Source: Sphingobacterium sp. LZ7M1
GTDB taxonomy: Bacteria > Bacteroidota > Bacteroidia > Sphingobacteriales > Sphingobacteriaceae
NCBI RefSeq assembly: GCF_024296865.1
Contig: NZ_CP101134.1
Span: 3,968,001 to 4,032,000 of the forward strand
Direction: 5' to 3'
Length of the DNA stretch: 64,000 nt
The translations under genes and the position numbers were made by a program. The first letter of the stretch is position 1, and each line of letters opens with the position of its first letter. This document shows positions 51,061 to 60,031 of the stretch, one piece after another. Below the pieces are notes generated by a model. It did not search any database. It had not been told where the DNA came from and saw nothing but the letters and a program-made list of their open reading frames with translations.

Positions 51061-51132
51061 GGCCCGTTCGTCTAGGGGTTAGGACGCAAGATTTTCATTC
51101 TTGAAACAGGGGTTCGATTCCCCTACGGGCTA
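51061..51132 (+). tRNA. tRNA-Glu (anticodon TTC)
   Basis: The 72-nt sequence folds as a cloverleaf. The acceptor stem pairs GGCCCGT with ACGGGCT, with a G-U first pair. The anticodon stem is CAAGA/TCTTG with loop TTTTCAT, so the anticodon TTC reads GAA and GAG. The T arm is AGGGG-TTCGATT-CCCCT. The discriminator base is A, and CCA is not encoded. A consensus promoter and a strong terminator flank this single-gene unit. Confidence 0.97.
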
Positions 51133-51135
51133 CAG

Positions 51136-51165
51136 AAAAAAGCGACTTGAAAAGGTCGCTTTTTT
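51136..51165 (+). terminator. Terminator of tRNA-Glu
   Basis: AAAAAAGCGACTT pairs with AGGTCGCTTTTTT around GAAA, with the T run as part of the right arm. It begins 3 nt after the tRNA. Confidence 0.9.
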
Positions 51166-51364
51166 GGTTTAAAGAAATTGGTAGATATCATTCAGACCAA
51201 TGGCCTATTTCCCGCCCTAAAATTCCCTTTATCAATTCCCAAAAATTAATGGTTTTTAAGTATTGTTTGCCTTTTGGCTCTCTTCTAATTTTATAATATC
51301 GAATGCTGCCTATAAAACCTTAGAAATTCGAATGAATTAAGTCACATTGTAATATTAGAAGATC

Positions 51365-52030
51365 ATGAAAAATAAATCAATTAAATGGAGCTCAATAATC
51401 CCTTTTTGTTGTTTAGTCCTATTTGCTTCCTGTAGCAAGGATGAAGATGGAAGTAAACATGGAACCTTAGTCTATGAGGAGAATTTTAATGGGAATAGCG
51501 GATGGGTAACTGGAAATGAAAACCAGGGGTTCAATTCTGAAGAGAAAGATGGCCATTATGTGGTAAGTTATAGGATTAATTCAAATCATGTCAATGGGAA
51601 TACTGCTCCAAAAAGCATATTTGGACAAGCTAAAAAACAAATTCTCGAGATAGGATATAAACAAACCGCAGGAGTAGGAGATCCTGCGATATTTTATGGT
51701 CGATTGGAAAAGGGCTATTTATCTTGGATAGTTTTAAATGCTAATATTGGCTACACCGTTTTCAAACATATCGACGGAGATTTTAACCTGATACAGGATT
51801 GGACTAAATCATCTGCCATTCAAGGAATAGGAAAAACTAATATTTTACGGATAGAATTTGAAAATGGCAAAGTTGATTTCTTTATTAATAATACGCGGCT
51901 CTATACCTGGAACAACAGTGGTCTATCAGGTTTAGACCAAATTGGACTTGGAGCTGCTAATTACACAGACAATAACGATGAAGTTACCCTCATTGAATAT
52001 GATTACATAAAAGCTTGGATTGAGGAATAG
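51365..52030 (+). CDS. Lipoprotein of unknown function, beta-sandwich-like
   Basis: The 221-residue protein has a lipoprotein signal ending LFASC (Cys23), then SKDEDGS and a beta-rich domain (YEENFNGNSGWVTGNENQ; AIFYGRLEKGYLSWIVLNANIGYTVFKHIDGDFNLIQDW; ILRIEFENGKVDFFINNTRLYTW) with the look of a concanavalin/LamG-type sandwich. It should face the periplasm or the surface. Its last 41 nt overlap the 3' end of the converging AraC gene. The function is unknown; a carbohydrate-binding role is possible. Confidence 0.7.
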   Translation: MKNKSIKWSSIIPFCCLVLFASCSKDEDGSKHGTLVYEENFNGNSGWVTGNENQGFNSEEKDGHYVVSYRINSNHVNGNTAPKSIFGQAKKQILEIGYKQTAGVGDPAIFYGRLEKGYLSWIVLNANIGYTVFKHIDGDFNLIQDWTKSSAIQGIGKTNILRIEFENGKVDFFINNTRLYTWNNSGLSGLDQIGLGAANYTDNNDEVTLIEYDYIKAWIEE

Positions 52031-53048
52031 ACGTACTCTTATTATGAATATCTAGCATGAACTGTTTTGGGGTGTCGCCATAGTAAGTCCTGAACACTTT
52101 GATGAAATGTGGAACACTGCTATACCCCAAAATACATGCTATCTCATTAACATTTAAGTTTTCATACAAAAGCTGTATAGCCTTCTCCATACGCATCTGT
52201 ATAACAAGACCGTAAATGGTCTTTCCAAATTTTTTCTGGAAATCTGCTTTTAGTTTTCTTTCATTCAGCATAAACCGCTTTGCTAAATCTGCACTTGATG
52301 GAGGATTTTCTAAATTTTGAACAAGGAAAGATCTAATTTCTTCAAGTCTATTGTTTGAATTAGAACCCTTCGCTGGGACAACCTCTCCGGTATTGGTTTT
52401 CTGATATATCACAAACAGCAATTCTTTCAATTTAAGCTTCAGGTAATGATAGCGATGATGGACAACACTTTCATTATTCATGATTTCCTGCAGGATTTTC
52501 AAGATACCTAAATCCATAAATAACGTTTCATTCGGCCGATTCTCAGGTTTTCCACCCAGAATATATTGATGAAACGGGTCGTTGTCTATCCATTCTTCAT
52601 CTTTTAATAATTGCAAATAAAAAGAATAGGTCATTTTTATGATGATATAATGTACCTGATCATTTTTCTCTATAACAATCTCTCCTCCTCCCCCTTGGGT
52701 ATCTAAAAAGTTCCGTTGTAGCATCCCTATCCGATGTGAATAGCTTTCATTTCCAGCGCCATTGTTCACATGTGAGTTTCCTTTCAGATAAAAGAAGAAG
52801 CGGACATGGGGTTTCTCGGTCGACCATGTATTGGTCAGTGAACAGCAAGTATCCAGGTTAACCTCGGCGATATGCAATCCTTTTGCAAGCTGTGTTTTGC
52901 AGCATACTGTTATCCCATTCTGTTCATAGTCAAATTGATTGTCGTATACTGATTTATCATCATTTGTTGGATTGTCCTCTATAAAATTGTCGTATAAAAC
53001 TCGTCTCAATTCAGTGATTTCTGAACGCACTACCATCCCTTTTTTCAT
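51990..53048 (-). CDS. AraC-family transcriptional regulator (PchR-like)
   Basis: The 352-residue protein has an N-terminal ligand-binding part and a C-terminal AraC domain of about 100 residues (SADLAKRFMLNERKLKADFQKKFGKTIYGLVIQMRMEKAIQLL; VNEIACILGYSSVPHFIKVFRTYYGDTPKQFM) with both HTH units. The form and the neighbouring TonB-dependent receptor resemble PchR/YbtA-type regulators that respond to a ferric siderophore and activate the receptor operon. It is divergent from the receptor gene, and the two share a palindromic promoter region. The siderophore link is inference. Confidence 0.9.
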   Translation of the reverse strand: MKKGMVVRSEITELRRVLYDNFIEDNPTNDDKSVYDNQFDYEQNGITVCCKTQLAKGLHIAEVNLDTCCSLTNTWSTEKPHVRFFFYLKGNSHVNNGAGNESYSHRIGMLQRNFLDTQGGGGEIVIEKNDQVHYIIIKMTYSFYLQLLKDEEWIDNDPFHQYILGGKPENRPNETLFMDLGILKILQEIMNNESVVHHRYHYLKLKLKELLFVIYQKTNTGEVVPAKGSNSNNRLEEIRSFLVQNLENPPSSADLAKRFMLNERKLKADFQKKFGKTIYGLVIQMRMEKAIQLLYENLNVNEIACILGYSSVPHFIKVFRTYYGDTPKQFMLDIHNKSTSIPQSKLLCNHIQ

Positions 53049-53091
53049 TACTTTTTGTCCCGGATTTCGCTAAATATTTTCTATTGTAACT

Positions 53092-53145
53092 ATAACTTTG
53101 CAAAGTTATTTATAATTAATCTAAATAGCAATAGGTTATTTATAA
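53092..53145. promoter_or_regulatory. Shared control region of the araC-like and receptor genes
   Basis: A perfect 18-bp palindrome ATAACTTTGCAAAGTTAT (53092-53109) contains a -7 element TAACTTTG on each strand, so the divergent promoters would overlap head to head. On the minus strand a TTG (53131-53129) lies 20 bp upstream of its -7 box; on the plus strand no -33 is seen, which suits an activator-dependent receptor promoter. GTTATTTATAA occurs twice, at 53105 and 53135, exactly 30 bp apart, a likely regulator site. Confidence 0.6.
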
Positions 53146-53184
53146 CTAAAAGTTTTAATAGTTATTTCAATATTTTACTCAACA

Positions 53185-55662
53185 ATGAAAAAAGTGTTAC
53201 TCCTGATAATTATTATCGGATTATCAGCCCTCCAAGCTTTCCCTCAATCATCAAAAATAACTGGACATGTTTTCAACCAGAAAGGTCAAGTGATCGACCA
53301 TGCTTCTGTACGCATATGTAAAACCGACCACCATTCAGAAGTTGATAAAAACGGTAGGTTTATCTTGTCGACTTCTGCAGGTGAATATGAACTTTCAGTC
53401 TCAGCAATAGGATACAAAAGTCAGCTTAGGCGGATAAAGGTTCATGACAATGAAAACATCAATCAGGTATTCTATCTTGAGATTGACCCAAGTACCAATA
53501 TAGATCAAGTTGTGGTTCAGGGAAAAAGTGCGGTACAGAAAGTCCGCGAAACTCCATTCAATGTGGTGGCCATAGATGCAAAATCTCAGTACAATTCCAC
53601 ATTAGATTTAGCGCATCTATTAGATAAGGCTTCAGGCGTAAAAATTCGTGAAACGGGAGGTGTTGGTTCCGATATGAACATTACCCTGAACGGCTTTACT
53701 GGGAGAAACATCCGAGTCTTCATCGATGGAGTGCCTATGGAGGGAATGGGGTCTGCCTTTCAACTGAACAATATCCCTGTGAATGCCGCTGACCGCATTG
53801 AAATATACAAAGGAGTTGTGCCTATTGAATTTGGCTCAGACGCATTAGGTGGAGTTATCAATATAGTCACCAACCAGTCTGCCAATACATCCCTGGATGC
53901 ATCCTATTCCTATGGATCTTTTAATACCCAGAGAAGTAACCTCAGTTTGAACCACACCTTCAAATCGGGAGTCTCACTCCAATTGAATGCTTTTCAAAAT
54001 TATTCTGACAACAATTATAATGTAAAGACATCATACCGGATTTTTGCTAAGGACAATTCACCTGGATCCGAAGGAGATAATTGGCAAACCGGATCTGCAT
54101 GGTCTGCAGACTCTTCTTGGTTCAGACGCTTTCATGATCATTACAGGAACGAGACCTTAATCGCCAAAGTAGGTGTGGTTGGTAAGAAATGGGCTGACAG
54201 AATGTTATTTGGGTTAACGATGGGACAAGTTCATCGAGATATCCAACATGGGTCTGAAATGAGGTATGTGTTTGGCGAAAGGACTGCATTCAGCAAATCT
54301 ATCCTGCCCTCTTTCGTTTATGACAAAAGGAACCTATTAATTGAAGGATTAAGCGTCCGAGCAACAGGGAATTACAACTACGAAAAAGCTGGGAGTATAG
54401 ATACTTCTGCTTATAAGTACAGTTGGGATGGCTCTAAAAAGAAAATGGCGGACCTAAGAGGGGTCAATGCAGCTTATGGTGAAGCAAGTCTAGGAATGGC
54501 GGAATATTCTAACAGCAACCAATCAGCATCCCTAGGTATCGGTTACCGCATCAACAAGAGTCATTCTGTTAGCATCAATAACAACCTCTCCTTTTATTCC
54601 AGAAAACCAAATCTGGAAAGTATTGCAAATGACCTTTACCCAGAACTTCCAAATGCAGCAGATAGCATGACCAGAACAAGTCTAAAGAATTCTTTGGGCT
54701 TTGAGTACAGATTTACCTTCAGGAAAAAATGGAACACCATCGTATTTGGAAAGCATTACTTAAACAGAGCAACCGGCCCACAAACCAACGAGGAATTAAT
54801 AACTTCTAAAAGACAGGAAAACGCCTCTAAAACAGGTTACGGTATTGCGAGCAATTATTTCTATAAAGACTTCCAATTTAAAGCCTCTGCTGAAAAGGCA
54901 TATCGATTGCCGAATGATCGCGAATTATTTGGCGATGAGCTTTTAGATGAAGGAAACATCACGTTACAACCGGAAGAGTCCAACAATTATAACCTGGGCA
55001 TTACTTTCAACAAGGAAATCAGCCCTTCATACAGCTTGTTTCTTGACTGGGCGGGATACCATAGGGACACCTATAATTTCATCCAACGATTGCCAGGCAG
55101 AAAAGGAGATGCAATAAATGGTGAAACTGTATTCCAAAATAGGAACCACGGGCGAGTGACCAGATGGGGAACTGATTTTGAAGCACGCCTATACTATAAA
55201 AACAGGGCTTCTATAGGAGGTACATTTACTTACATGGATATCAGGGACAAGGCCCCTTTCTCCAACCTTGCCGAAACACAACCCAATGGCAACTATGGTT
55301 ACCGAATGCCCAATCTGCCTTACTTCTTCTGGAATGTTGATGCCACCTATTACTTCCACAACCTTTTCGGTAAAGGAAATACCCTAAACCTCAATTACAC
55401 CCTAAACTTTGTGGACAAAATCTACCTGCATTCCTATGCCTATGCCGATAGGGCATCCAAAGCAATTGTACCTCAGCAATTATATAGCGACTTCTCCGCA
55501 AGCTACATGCTTAAAAACGGTAAATACAATATCAGTGTGGAAGCCAGAAACCTAGCAGACGCCATGCTCTATGATAATTACAGCTTACAAAAACCGGGAA
55601 GAAGTTTCGCTGTAAAACTTAGGTATTACTTTATAAAACGCAATAACTCATCAATAAATTAA
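53185..55662 (+). CDS. TonB-dependent receptor, probable (xeno)siderophore receptor
   Basis: The 825-residue receptor has a signal peptide (cleavage near ALQAFPQ), a carboxypeptidase-regulatory-like domain (ITGHVFNQKGQVIDHASVRICKT; YELSVSAIGYKSQLRR, about 25-95), a plug (IDQVVVQGKSAVQKVRETPFNVVAIDAKS; MNITLNGFTGRNIRVFIDGVPMEG; VPIEFGSDALGGVINIVTN) and a 22-strand barrel. The gene is divergent from a PchR-like regulator and is followed after 19 bp by a DUF4374 lipoprotein gene. As I recall, this receptor + DUF4374 pairing is that of the Bacteroides XusA-XusB xenosiderophore system, so ferric siderophore uptake is the leading guess. Confidence 0.88.
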   Translation: MKKVLLLIIIIGLSALQAFPQSSKITGHVFNQKGQVIDHASVRICKTDHHSEVDKNGRFILSTSAGEYELSVSAIGYKSQLRRIKVHDNENINQVFYLEIDPSTNIDQVVVQGKSAVQKVRETPFNVVAIDAKSQYNSTLDLAHLLDKASGVKIRETGGVGSDMNITLNGFTGRNIRVFIDGVPMEGMGSAFQLNNIPVNAADRIEIYKGVVPIEFGSDALGGVINIVTNQSANTSLDASYSYGSFNTQRSNLSLNHTFKSGVSLQLNAFQNYSDNNYNVKTSYRIFAKDNSPGSEGDNWQTGSAWSADSSWFRRFHDHYRNETLIAKVGVVGKKWADRMLFGLTMGQVHRDIQHGSEMRYVFGERTAFSKSILPSFVYDKRNLLIEGLSVRATGNYNYEKAGSIDTSAYKYSWDGSKKKMADLRGVNAAYGEASLGMAEYSNSNQSASLGIGYRINKSHSVSINNNLSFYSRKPNLESIANDLYPELPNAADSMTRTSLKNSLGFEYRFTFRKKWNTIVFGKHYLNRATGPQTNEELITSKRQENASKTGYGIASNYFYKDFQFKASAEKAYRLPNDRELFGDELLDEGNITLQPEESNNYNLGITFNKEISPSYSLFLDWAGYHRDTYNFIQRLPGRKGDAINGETVFQNRNHGRVTRWGTDFEARLYYKNRASIGGTFTYMDIRDKAPFSNLAETQPNGNYGYRMPNLPYFFWNVDATYYFHNLFGKGNTLNLNYTLNFVDKIYLHSYAYADRASKAIVPQQLYSDFSASYMLKNGKYNISVEARNLADAMLYDNYSLQKPGRSFAVKLRYYFIKRNNSSIN

Positions 55663-55681
55663 CATCAATAATTTCATAAAA

Positions 55682-56923
55682 ATGAAAAATCAATTAATCA
55701 AACAATCATGGATCTATGCAATGGCAATTTTAACCCTAGTTGCCTGTACAGAAGAAAACCCAGTACCTCCAACACCTGTAAAGGAGAACAAAGAAGGTAA
55801 ATTTCTGGTTGCTGTATCGGTCCCTGGTTCAACTACCGCTACTTACTTCCTTCCTGCAAACTCTTTGGCAAACGAAAAAGACAGTATTTCACCAAAAGGA
55901 ACCGGTTTGGAGTTCACAAATACATTCACGCAGTTTATGTCATATGGACATGTAGGCCTGGTTGGAATCAAATACGGACGTGGAGATGCACATATAGGGC
56001 AACGTTTCACTATTAATCCATCTGGAGCTGCCATGACTGTGGGGAATCAATTCGAAATCCAAAACGGATTCGTAACGGCTGGTGTTGTTGGTGATTATGC
56101 CTATACCATCATGAGTGGATATAGAGCTGCTGATAAAACCGTAGGAACCATGAACCGTATTGGACTTTCAGCGGGAGAACCCCAATTCCAAACGTTCAAA
56201 GTCAATCAATTTAATGGATTCGAAGGTAAGAATGCCGCATTGATAGGATTAGCAGATGGTAAAGACGATGCATTCTATACCAGTCTGCACTTCCACGAAA
56301 ACACGGATATCGACAATGTTGTGGTAGCAAAAATAAACGCTAAAACATTAAAGACCGAAGCGGTCTATAGCGATTCACGTCTATCTATTTCTGGAGGTTT
56401 TTACCGTTCAGCTAGATATTCCCAAATCGGTGTTGCTTCTAATGGTGATGTCTATGTTTTCTCGGGCAATAACTTCGGAACTAAAAAAGCAGGAGCTTTG
56501 GTTATCAGAAAAGGCGAAACTACTTTCGACAAAGGGTACTTCTGGGATTTAGAAGCAGCATCTGCTGGTTATAGGTTCAGTAAAGTGTGGCCATTATTGG
56601 ATGATATATTCTTGATTGAATTCTACAACAAGAAATATGAAGCTGGAAAGCAACCTGGAATGGATGCTTCCTCCCAATATGCGGTGGTAAACATGAAGGA
56701 GAAAAAATTCAATTGGGTAAAGGGAATCCCAACCTACAACAATATGCCATCGGGACTTAGCTGGCCATATGTATTTGAAGGCAAAGCTTATGTCGGACTA
56801 ACGGAACTAGATAAATTCCCACAATTCTATGCTATCGATCCTCAAACAGGTACTGCTAAAAAAGGATTGGTTGTCAAAGATGCCAATGAAATTCAGGCAG
56901 CAGCCTTTATTGAAAAGAAATAA
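55682..56923 (+). CDS. DUF4374 lipoprotein (XusB-like)
   Basis: The 413-residue protein has a lipoprotein signal ending TLVAC (Cys22) and the repeated beta-propeller-like pattern of DUF4374 (KFLVAVSVPGSTTATYFLPANSL; GVVGDYAYTIMSG; SGGFYRSARYSQIGVASNGDVYVFSG; WPYVFEGKAYVGLTELDKFPQFYAIDPQTG). In Bacteroides thetaiotaomicron a protein of this kind, XusB, is a surface lipoprotein that captures enterobactin-type ferric siderophores for XusA. It follows the receptor by 19 bp and ends before a strong terminator. A third, PepSY-type gene (xusC) is not present here. Confidence 0.85.
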   Translation: MKNQLIKQSWIYAMAILTLVACTEENPVPPTPVKENKEGKFLVAVSVPGSTTATYFLPANSLANEKDSISPKGTGLEFTNTFTQFMSYGHVGLVGIKYGRGDAHIGQRFTINPSGAAMTVGNQFEIQNGFVTAGVVGDYAYTIMSGYRAADKTVGTMNRIGLSAGEPQFQTFKVNQFNGFEGKNAALIGLADGKDDAFYTSLHFHENTDIDNVVVAKINAKTLKTEAVYSDSRLSISGGFYRSARYSQIGVASNGDVYVFSGNNFGTKKAGALVIRKGETTFDKGYFWDLEAASAGYRFSKVWPLLDDIFLIEFYNKKYEAGKQPGMDASSQYAVVNMKEKKFNWVKGIPTYNNMPSGLSWPYVFEGKAYVGLTELDKFPQFYAIDPQTGTAKKGLVVKDANEIQAAAFIEKK

Positions 56924-56943
56924 AATTTGTTTATGGTAATAGT

Positions 56944-56981
56944 AAACCAGGTCAGGATCAATTCCTGGTCTGGTTTTTTTT
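56944..56981 (+). terminator. Terminator of the receptor-DUF4374 operon
   Basis: AAACCAG and CAGGA pair with TCCTG and CTGGTTT, with a GT/GT internal loop, followed by a run of T residues. It lies 21 bp after the DUF4374 stop and abuts the 3' end of the converging nrdG gene. Confidence 0.85.
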
Positions 56982-57659
56982 CTAGCCCCTTACAATTATC
57001 CTCAGCCCATTGTCCCCGAATCTCAATTCTTCATCCCTATAATTCGAATCACCCAATTCGGCAATCATCTTCACATTGTTTAAGGCCTTTTGCATATAGT
57101 AATTATTCCTATAACCGCGATCCTCCAAGAATTTCAACATTTCCTGCAGATCAGCGGCAGATAGCAATTGGGAATGCACAGTTGTTCGGACTTCAAATTG
57201 AATGTTGGCATTCAACAAGATATCCAATGTTTCTTCAAAAGCTTCGAAGGAACCAGAAACAGTTATTTCATGAAAACGTTGTCCCAAGCCCTTGAAATCG
57301 AGCGCTACATAATCCAAAAGATCATTGTCAATAAGGCTTTTGATCAGCTTTGGTCTTGCCCCATTGGTATCGACTTTAATGAGGTATCCTAAAGATTTGG
57401 CAATCTTCACCAAGGACATCATATCTGGATGCATGGTACATTCCCCACCGCTAAAGACAACCGCTTGCAATAGGCCCTTTCGAGATTTCAAGAAAGCTTC
57501 AGCTTGATCGATGCCAATCTTACCTTTACCAAATACGATATCAGGATTATAACAATATTTGCAACGCATATTGCAGCCCACAAACCAAAGGATGCAGGCT
57601 GCTTTATTAGGGTAATCCAATAAGGTAAAAGGAGTTATATCATATAGAGCATTTGCCAT
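56982..57659 (-). CDS. nrdG: Anaerobic ribonucleotide reductase activating enzyme (radical SAM)
   Basis: NrdG uses a [4Fe-4S] cluster and S-adenosylmethionine to generate the glycyl radical on class III ribonucleotide reductase. I start it at MANALYDITPFTLLDYPNKAACILWFVGCNMRCKYCYNP (57659, 225 residues); the ORF runs back to a TTG at 57722 inside the preceding small gene. The radical SAM motif CNMRCKYC starts near residue 29, and SGGECTMHPD near residue 72 is the GGE element. The start overlaps the end of the glycyl-radical ORF by 20 bp, so the two are likely translationally coupled. Confidence 0.93.
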   Translation of the reverse strand: MANALYDITPFTLLDYPNKAACILWFVGCNMRCKYCYNPDIVFGKGKIGIDQAEAFLKSRKGLLQAVVFSGGECTMHPDMMSLVKIAKSLGYLIKVDTNGARPKLIKSLIDNDLLDYVALDFKGLGQRFHEITVSGSFEAFEETLDILLNANIQFEVRTTVHSQLLSAADLQEMLKFLEDRGYRNNYYMQKALNNVKMIAELGDSNYRDEELRFGDNGLRIIVRG

Positions 57660-57825
57660 ATCCTTCTTGGAACAGGGTCCGCTGTTTATGCTCTCCTTGT
57701 TTACCGATATTGAAACTTTCAACAGGTCTATGATACCCCATTACACGAGTATAGACCAAACATTTACTGCGTTCTTGCTGATGTTGCTGCAACAATAGCA
57801 ATCTTTCATTCTTCATGGTTTCCAT
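57640..57825 (-). CDS. Separate glycyl-radical segment of anaerobic ribonucleotide reductase
   Basis: This small ORF (61 residues from the ATG at 57825; a GTG at 57831 and an ATG at 57816 are alternatives) reads RSKCLVYTRVMGYHRPVESF and then NIGKQGEHKQR. That is the C-terminal glycyl-radical loop of NrdD, with the radical glycine expected at Gly30 of RVMGY. The main NrdD frame stops at 57806 just after its zinc-binding site and lacks this segment. The ORF overlaps the nrdD end by 20 bp in the +1 frame and the nrdG start by 20 bp. It may be an autonomous subunit, be joined by frameshifting, or reflect a sequence error. Confidence 0.75.
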   Translation of the reverse strand: METMKNERLLLLQQHQQERSKCLVYTRVMGYHRPVESFNIGKQGEHKQRTLFQEGYGKCSI

Positions 57826-59929
57826 ATTCACTATTTAAATTATATTGATTCACGATTTCATCATCACATTTTGGGCAATATTCATGTTCCCCATTCAGGT
57901 ATCCATGCACAGGACAGATACTAAATACAGGAGTTACCGTGATATAAGGCAATCTGAAATTGCTCAATACGGTCCTTACAAACAGCTTACAGGCTTCAGG
58001 AGTACTGATCTTTTCCCGCATGTACAGGTGCAATACCGTCCCACCGGTATACTTACATTGCAGTTGATCCTGCAGCAACAATGCTTCAAATGGATCGTCC
58101 GTATGATTTACCGGAATTTGGGAACTGTTGGTATAATATATCTGTTGATCTTGCCCAGCCTGTAGAATATCAGGGAAGCGTTTTTTATCTTCTTTAGCAA
58201 AACGATAGGTTGTCCCTTCAGCAGGTGTCGCTTCCAGGTTGTATAGATTGCCGGTTTCTTCTTGGAATTTTTTCAAGCGCTCGCGGATATAATCCAGGAT
58301 CTCACTGGCAAATTCAATCCCCCAATCCGAAACAATATTTTCCTGATTGCCAGTATAATTGCGGATCATTTCATTCATCCCATTGACACCGATGGTCGAA
58401 AAGTGATTCCTGAAATGGGAAAGGTATCTCTTGGTATATGGATACAAACCATTATCGTACATTTCCTGAATAAATTTCCTTTTCTTTTCGAGGGTCGAAC
58501 GTCCGATTTCCATCAGTTCATCCAGTCGGGCAAACAGACCATCCCTATTTCCTTGGTACAGATAACCCAATCTGGCCATATTAATGGTTACCACACCGAT
58601 ACTGCCGGTCATCTCGGCACTTCCAAAGAGACCATTTCCACGTTTCAGCAATTCCCGAAGGTCAAGTTGCAAACGGCAGCACATACTCCGTACGGCATTC
58701 GGTTTATAGGCATCCGGATTTTCCTGTCGATCTCCATTTTCATCAATAAAATATTGGCTACCGATAAAGTTTTGGAAATAAGAGGAACCGATCTTGGCCG
58801 TGTTCTCAAACAGGACATCCACATTTTCTCCGTTCCAATCAAAGTCCTCTGTGATGTTCACGGTAGGGATAGGAAATGTAAAAGGCTGTCCATTTGCATC
58901 GCCTTCGGTCATGACTTCATAATAAGCCCGATTGATCATGTTCATTTCCGGCTGGAAATGTTTATAGGTCAAATCTTCCAATTCTTGAACGCCTCTTTCA
59001 AGCGCCAATGTTTTCAAGACTTCATTATTGATGCCCCTGAACAGATGTTTTCCTGCTTTGGTAGGGATTTGGTCCCTCAAGTCCTGTGGGACATTCCAAT
59101 CGAGGGTAATATTGGTAAATGGAGATTGCCCCCAACGAGCAGGAACATTCAGGTTATAGACGAAGCTACGGATAGCTTTCTTGACGTCAATCTGGCTTAG
59201 GCAATCCTTAAAGACATAAGGTGCAAGATAGGTATCAAACGAACTGAAGGCCTGAGCTCCTGCCCATTCACTCTGCAGAATGCCCAAGAAATTGGCCATC
59301 TGGCCCAGGGACTCCCTGAAATGCGAAGGTGGATTACTATCAACCCGACCCCTGACACCATTGAAACCTTCATCCAACAACACCCTTAGACTCCAACCGG
59401 CACAATAACCGGTTAAACAATCCAAGTCATGTATATGGATATCAGCGTTACGATGGGCATGACCTTCAATCCTATTGTAAACCTTATCCAACCAGTAATT
59501 GGCAATGATCTTTCCAGCAGTATTGTTCACCAAACCGGCATTGGAAAATGAGTTATTGGCATTCGCTTGGATACGCCAGTCGTTTTGGTAAATGTATTCC
59601 TCGACAGCATGACTACTATCCACATAAGTACTGGAATCTACAAAACGATCGATATGCTCACGTTGTAATTTTCGGGTATGGCGAAACAACATAAATGAAC
59701 GCATCACCTGAAAATATCCAGCTGCATAGAGCTTTCTTTCTATGACGTCCTGAATGTCTTCAACATCCAAGAGGTCGGCATTTTGCTGTTCGTCCAGAAT
59801 GGTTTCTATGATCTGCTCATCATAAGGAACAGACACACTTTCGAATGCCTTTTTTATGGCATCTTCAATTTTATAGGAATGAAAAAGTTCAAGAGAACCA
59901 TCACGTTTGATCACGTTTTTCATAGGCAT
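57806..59929 (-). CDS. nrdD: Anaerobic ribonucleoside-triphosphate reductase, large part
   Basis: Class III reductase makes dNTPs under anoxia. From the ATG at 59929 (MPMKNVIKRDGSLELF) it has 707 residues; the frame extends to a TTG at 59956. An ATP-cone regulatory domain spans about residues 4-90. The catalytic barrel follows, with HRNADIHIHDLDCLTGYCAGWSLRVLLDEGF near residue 158. The C-terminal zinc site is SICPVHGYLNGEHEYCPKCDDEI near residue 675. The protein ends 18 residues later without the glycyl-radical loop, which lies in the next small ORF. No promoter with an exact consensus was seen; TAGCTTTA upstream is close. Confidence 0.93.
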   Translation of the reverse strand: MPMKNVIKRDGSLELFHSYKIEDAIKKAFESVSVPYDEQIIETILDEQQNADLLDVEDIQDVIERKLYAAGYFQVMRSFMLFRHTRKLQREHIDRFVDSSTYVDSSHAVEEYIYQNDWRIQANANNSFSNAGLVNNTAGKIIANYWLDKVYNRIEGHAHRNADIHIHDLDCLTGYCAGWSLRVLLDEGFNGVRGRVDSNPPSHFRESLGQMANFLGILQSEWAGAQAFSSFDTYLAPYVFKDCLSQIDVKKAIRSFVYNLNVPARWGQSPFTNITLDWNVPQDLRDQIPTKAGKHLFRGINNEVLKTLALERGVQELEDLTYKHFQPEMNMINRAYYEVMTEGDANGQPFTFPIPTVNITEDFDWNGENVDVLFENTAKIGSSYFQNFIGSQYFIDENGDRQENPDAYKPNAVRSMCCRLQLDLRELLKRGNGLFGSAEMTGSIGVVTINMARLGYLYQGNRDGLFARLDELMEIGRSTLEKKRKFIQEMYDNGLYPYTKRYLSHFRNHFSTIGVNGMNEMIRNYTGNQENIVSDWGIEFASEILDYIRERLKKFQEETGNLYNLEATPAEGTTYRFAKEDKKRFPDILQAGQDQQIYYTNSSQIPVNHTDDPFEALLLQDQLQCKYTGGTVLHLYMREKISTPEACKLFVRTVLSNFRLPYITVTPVFSICPVHGYLNGEHEYCPKCDDEIVNQYNLNSEYGNHEE

Positions 59930-60031
59930 GGTTTTAGAATGAGAGATAGATTTCAAGAATTACATAAAGCTAACCACAAAAGCCCCAGTATTTTATGAGG
60001 CGAAACATAAAGGCCTATTTTGTGCAAAAAA

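Noticed and set aside
56927..57295. 122-codon plus-strand frame after the DUF4374 gene
   Set aside because: It runs through the terminator hairpin and lies antisense to nrdG, with no protein-like pattern.
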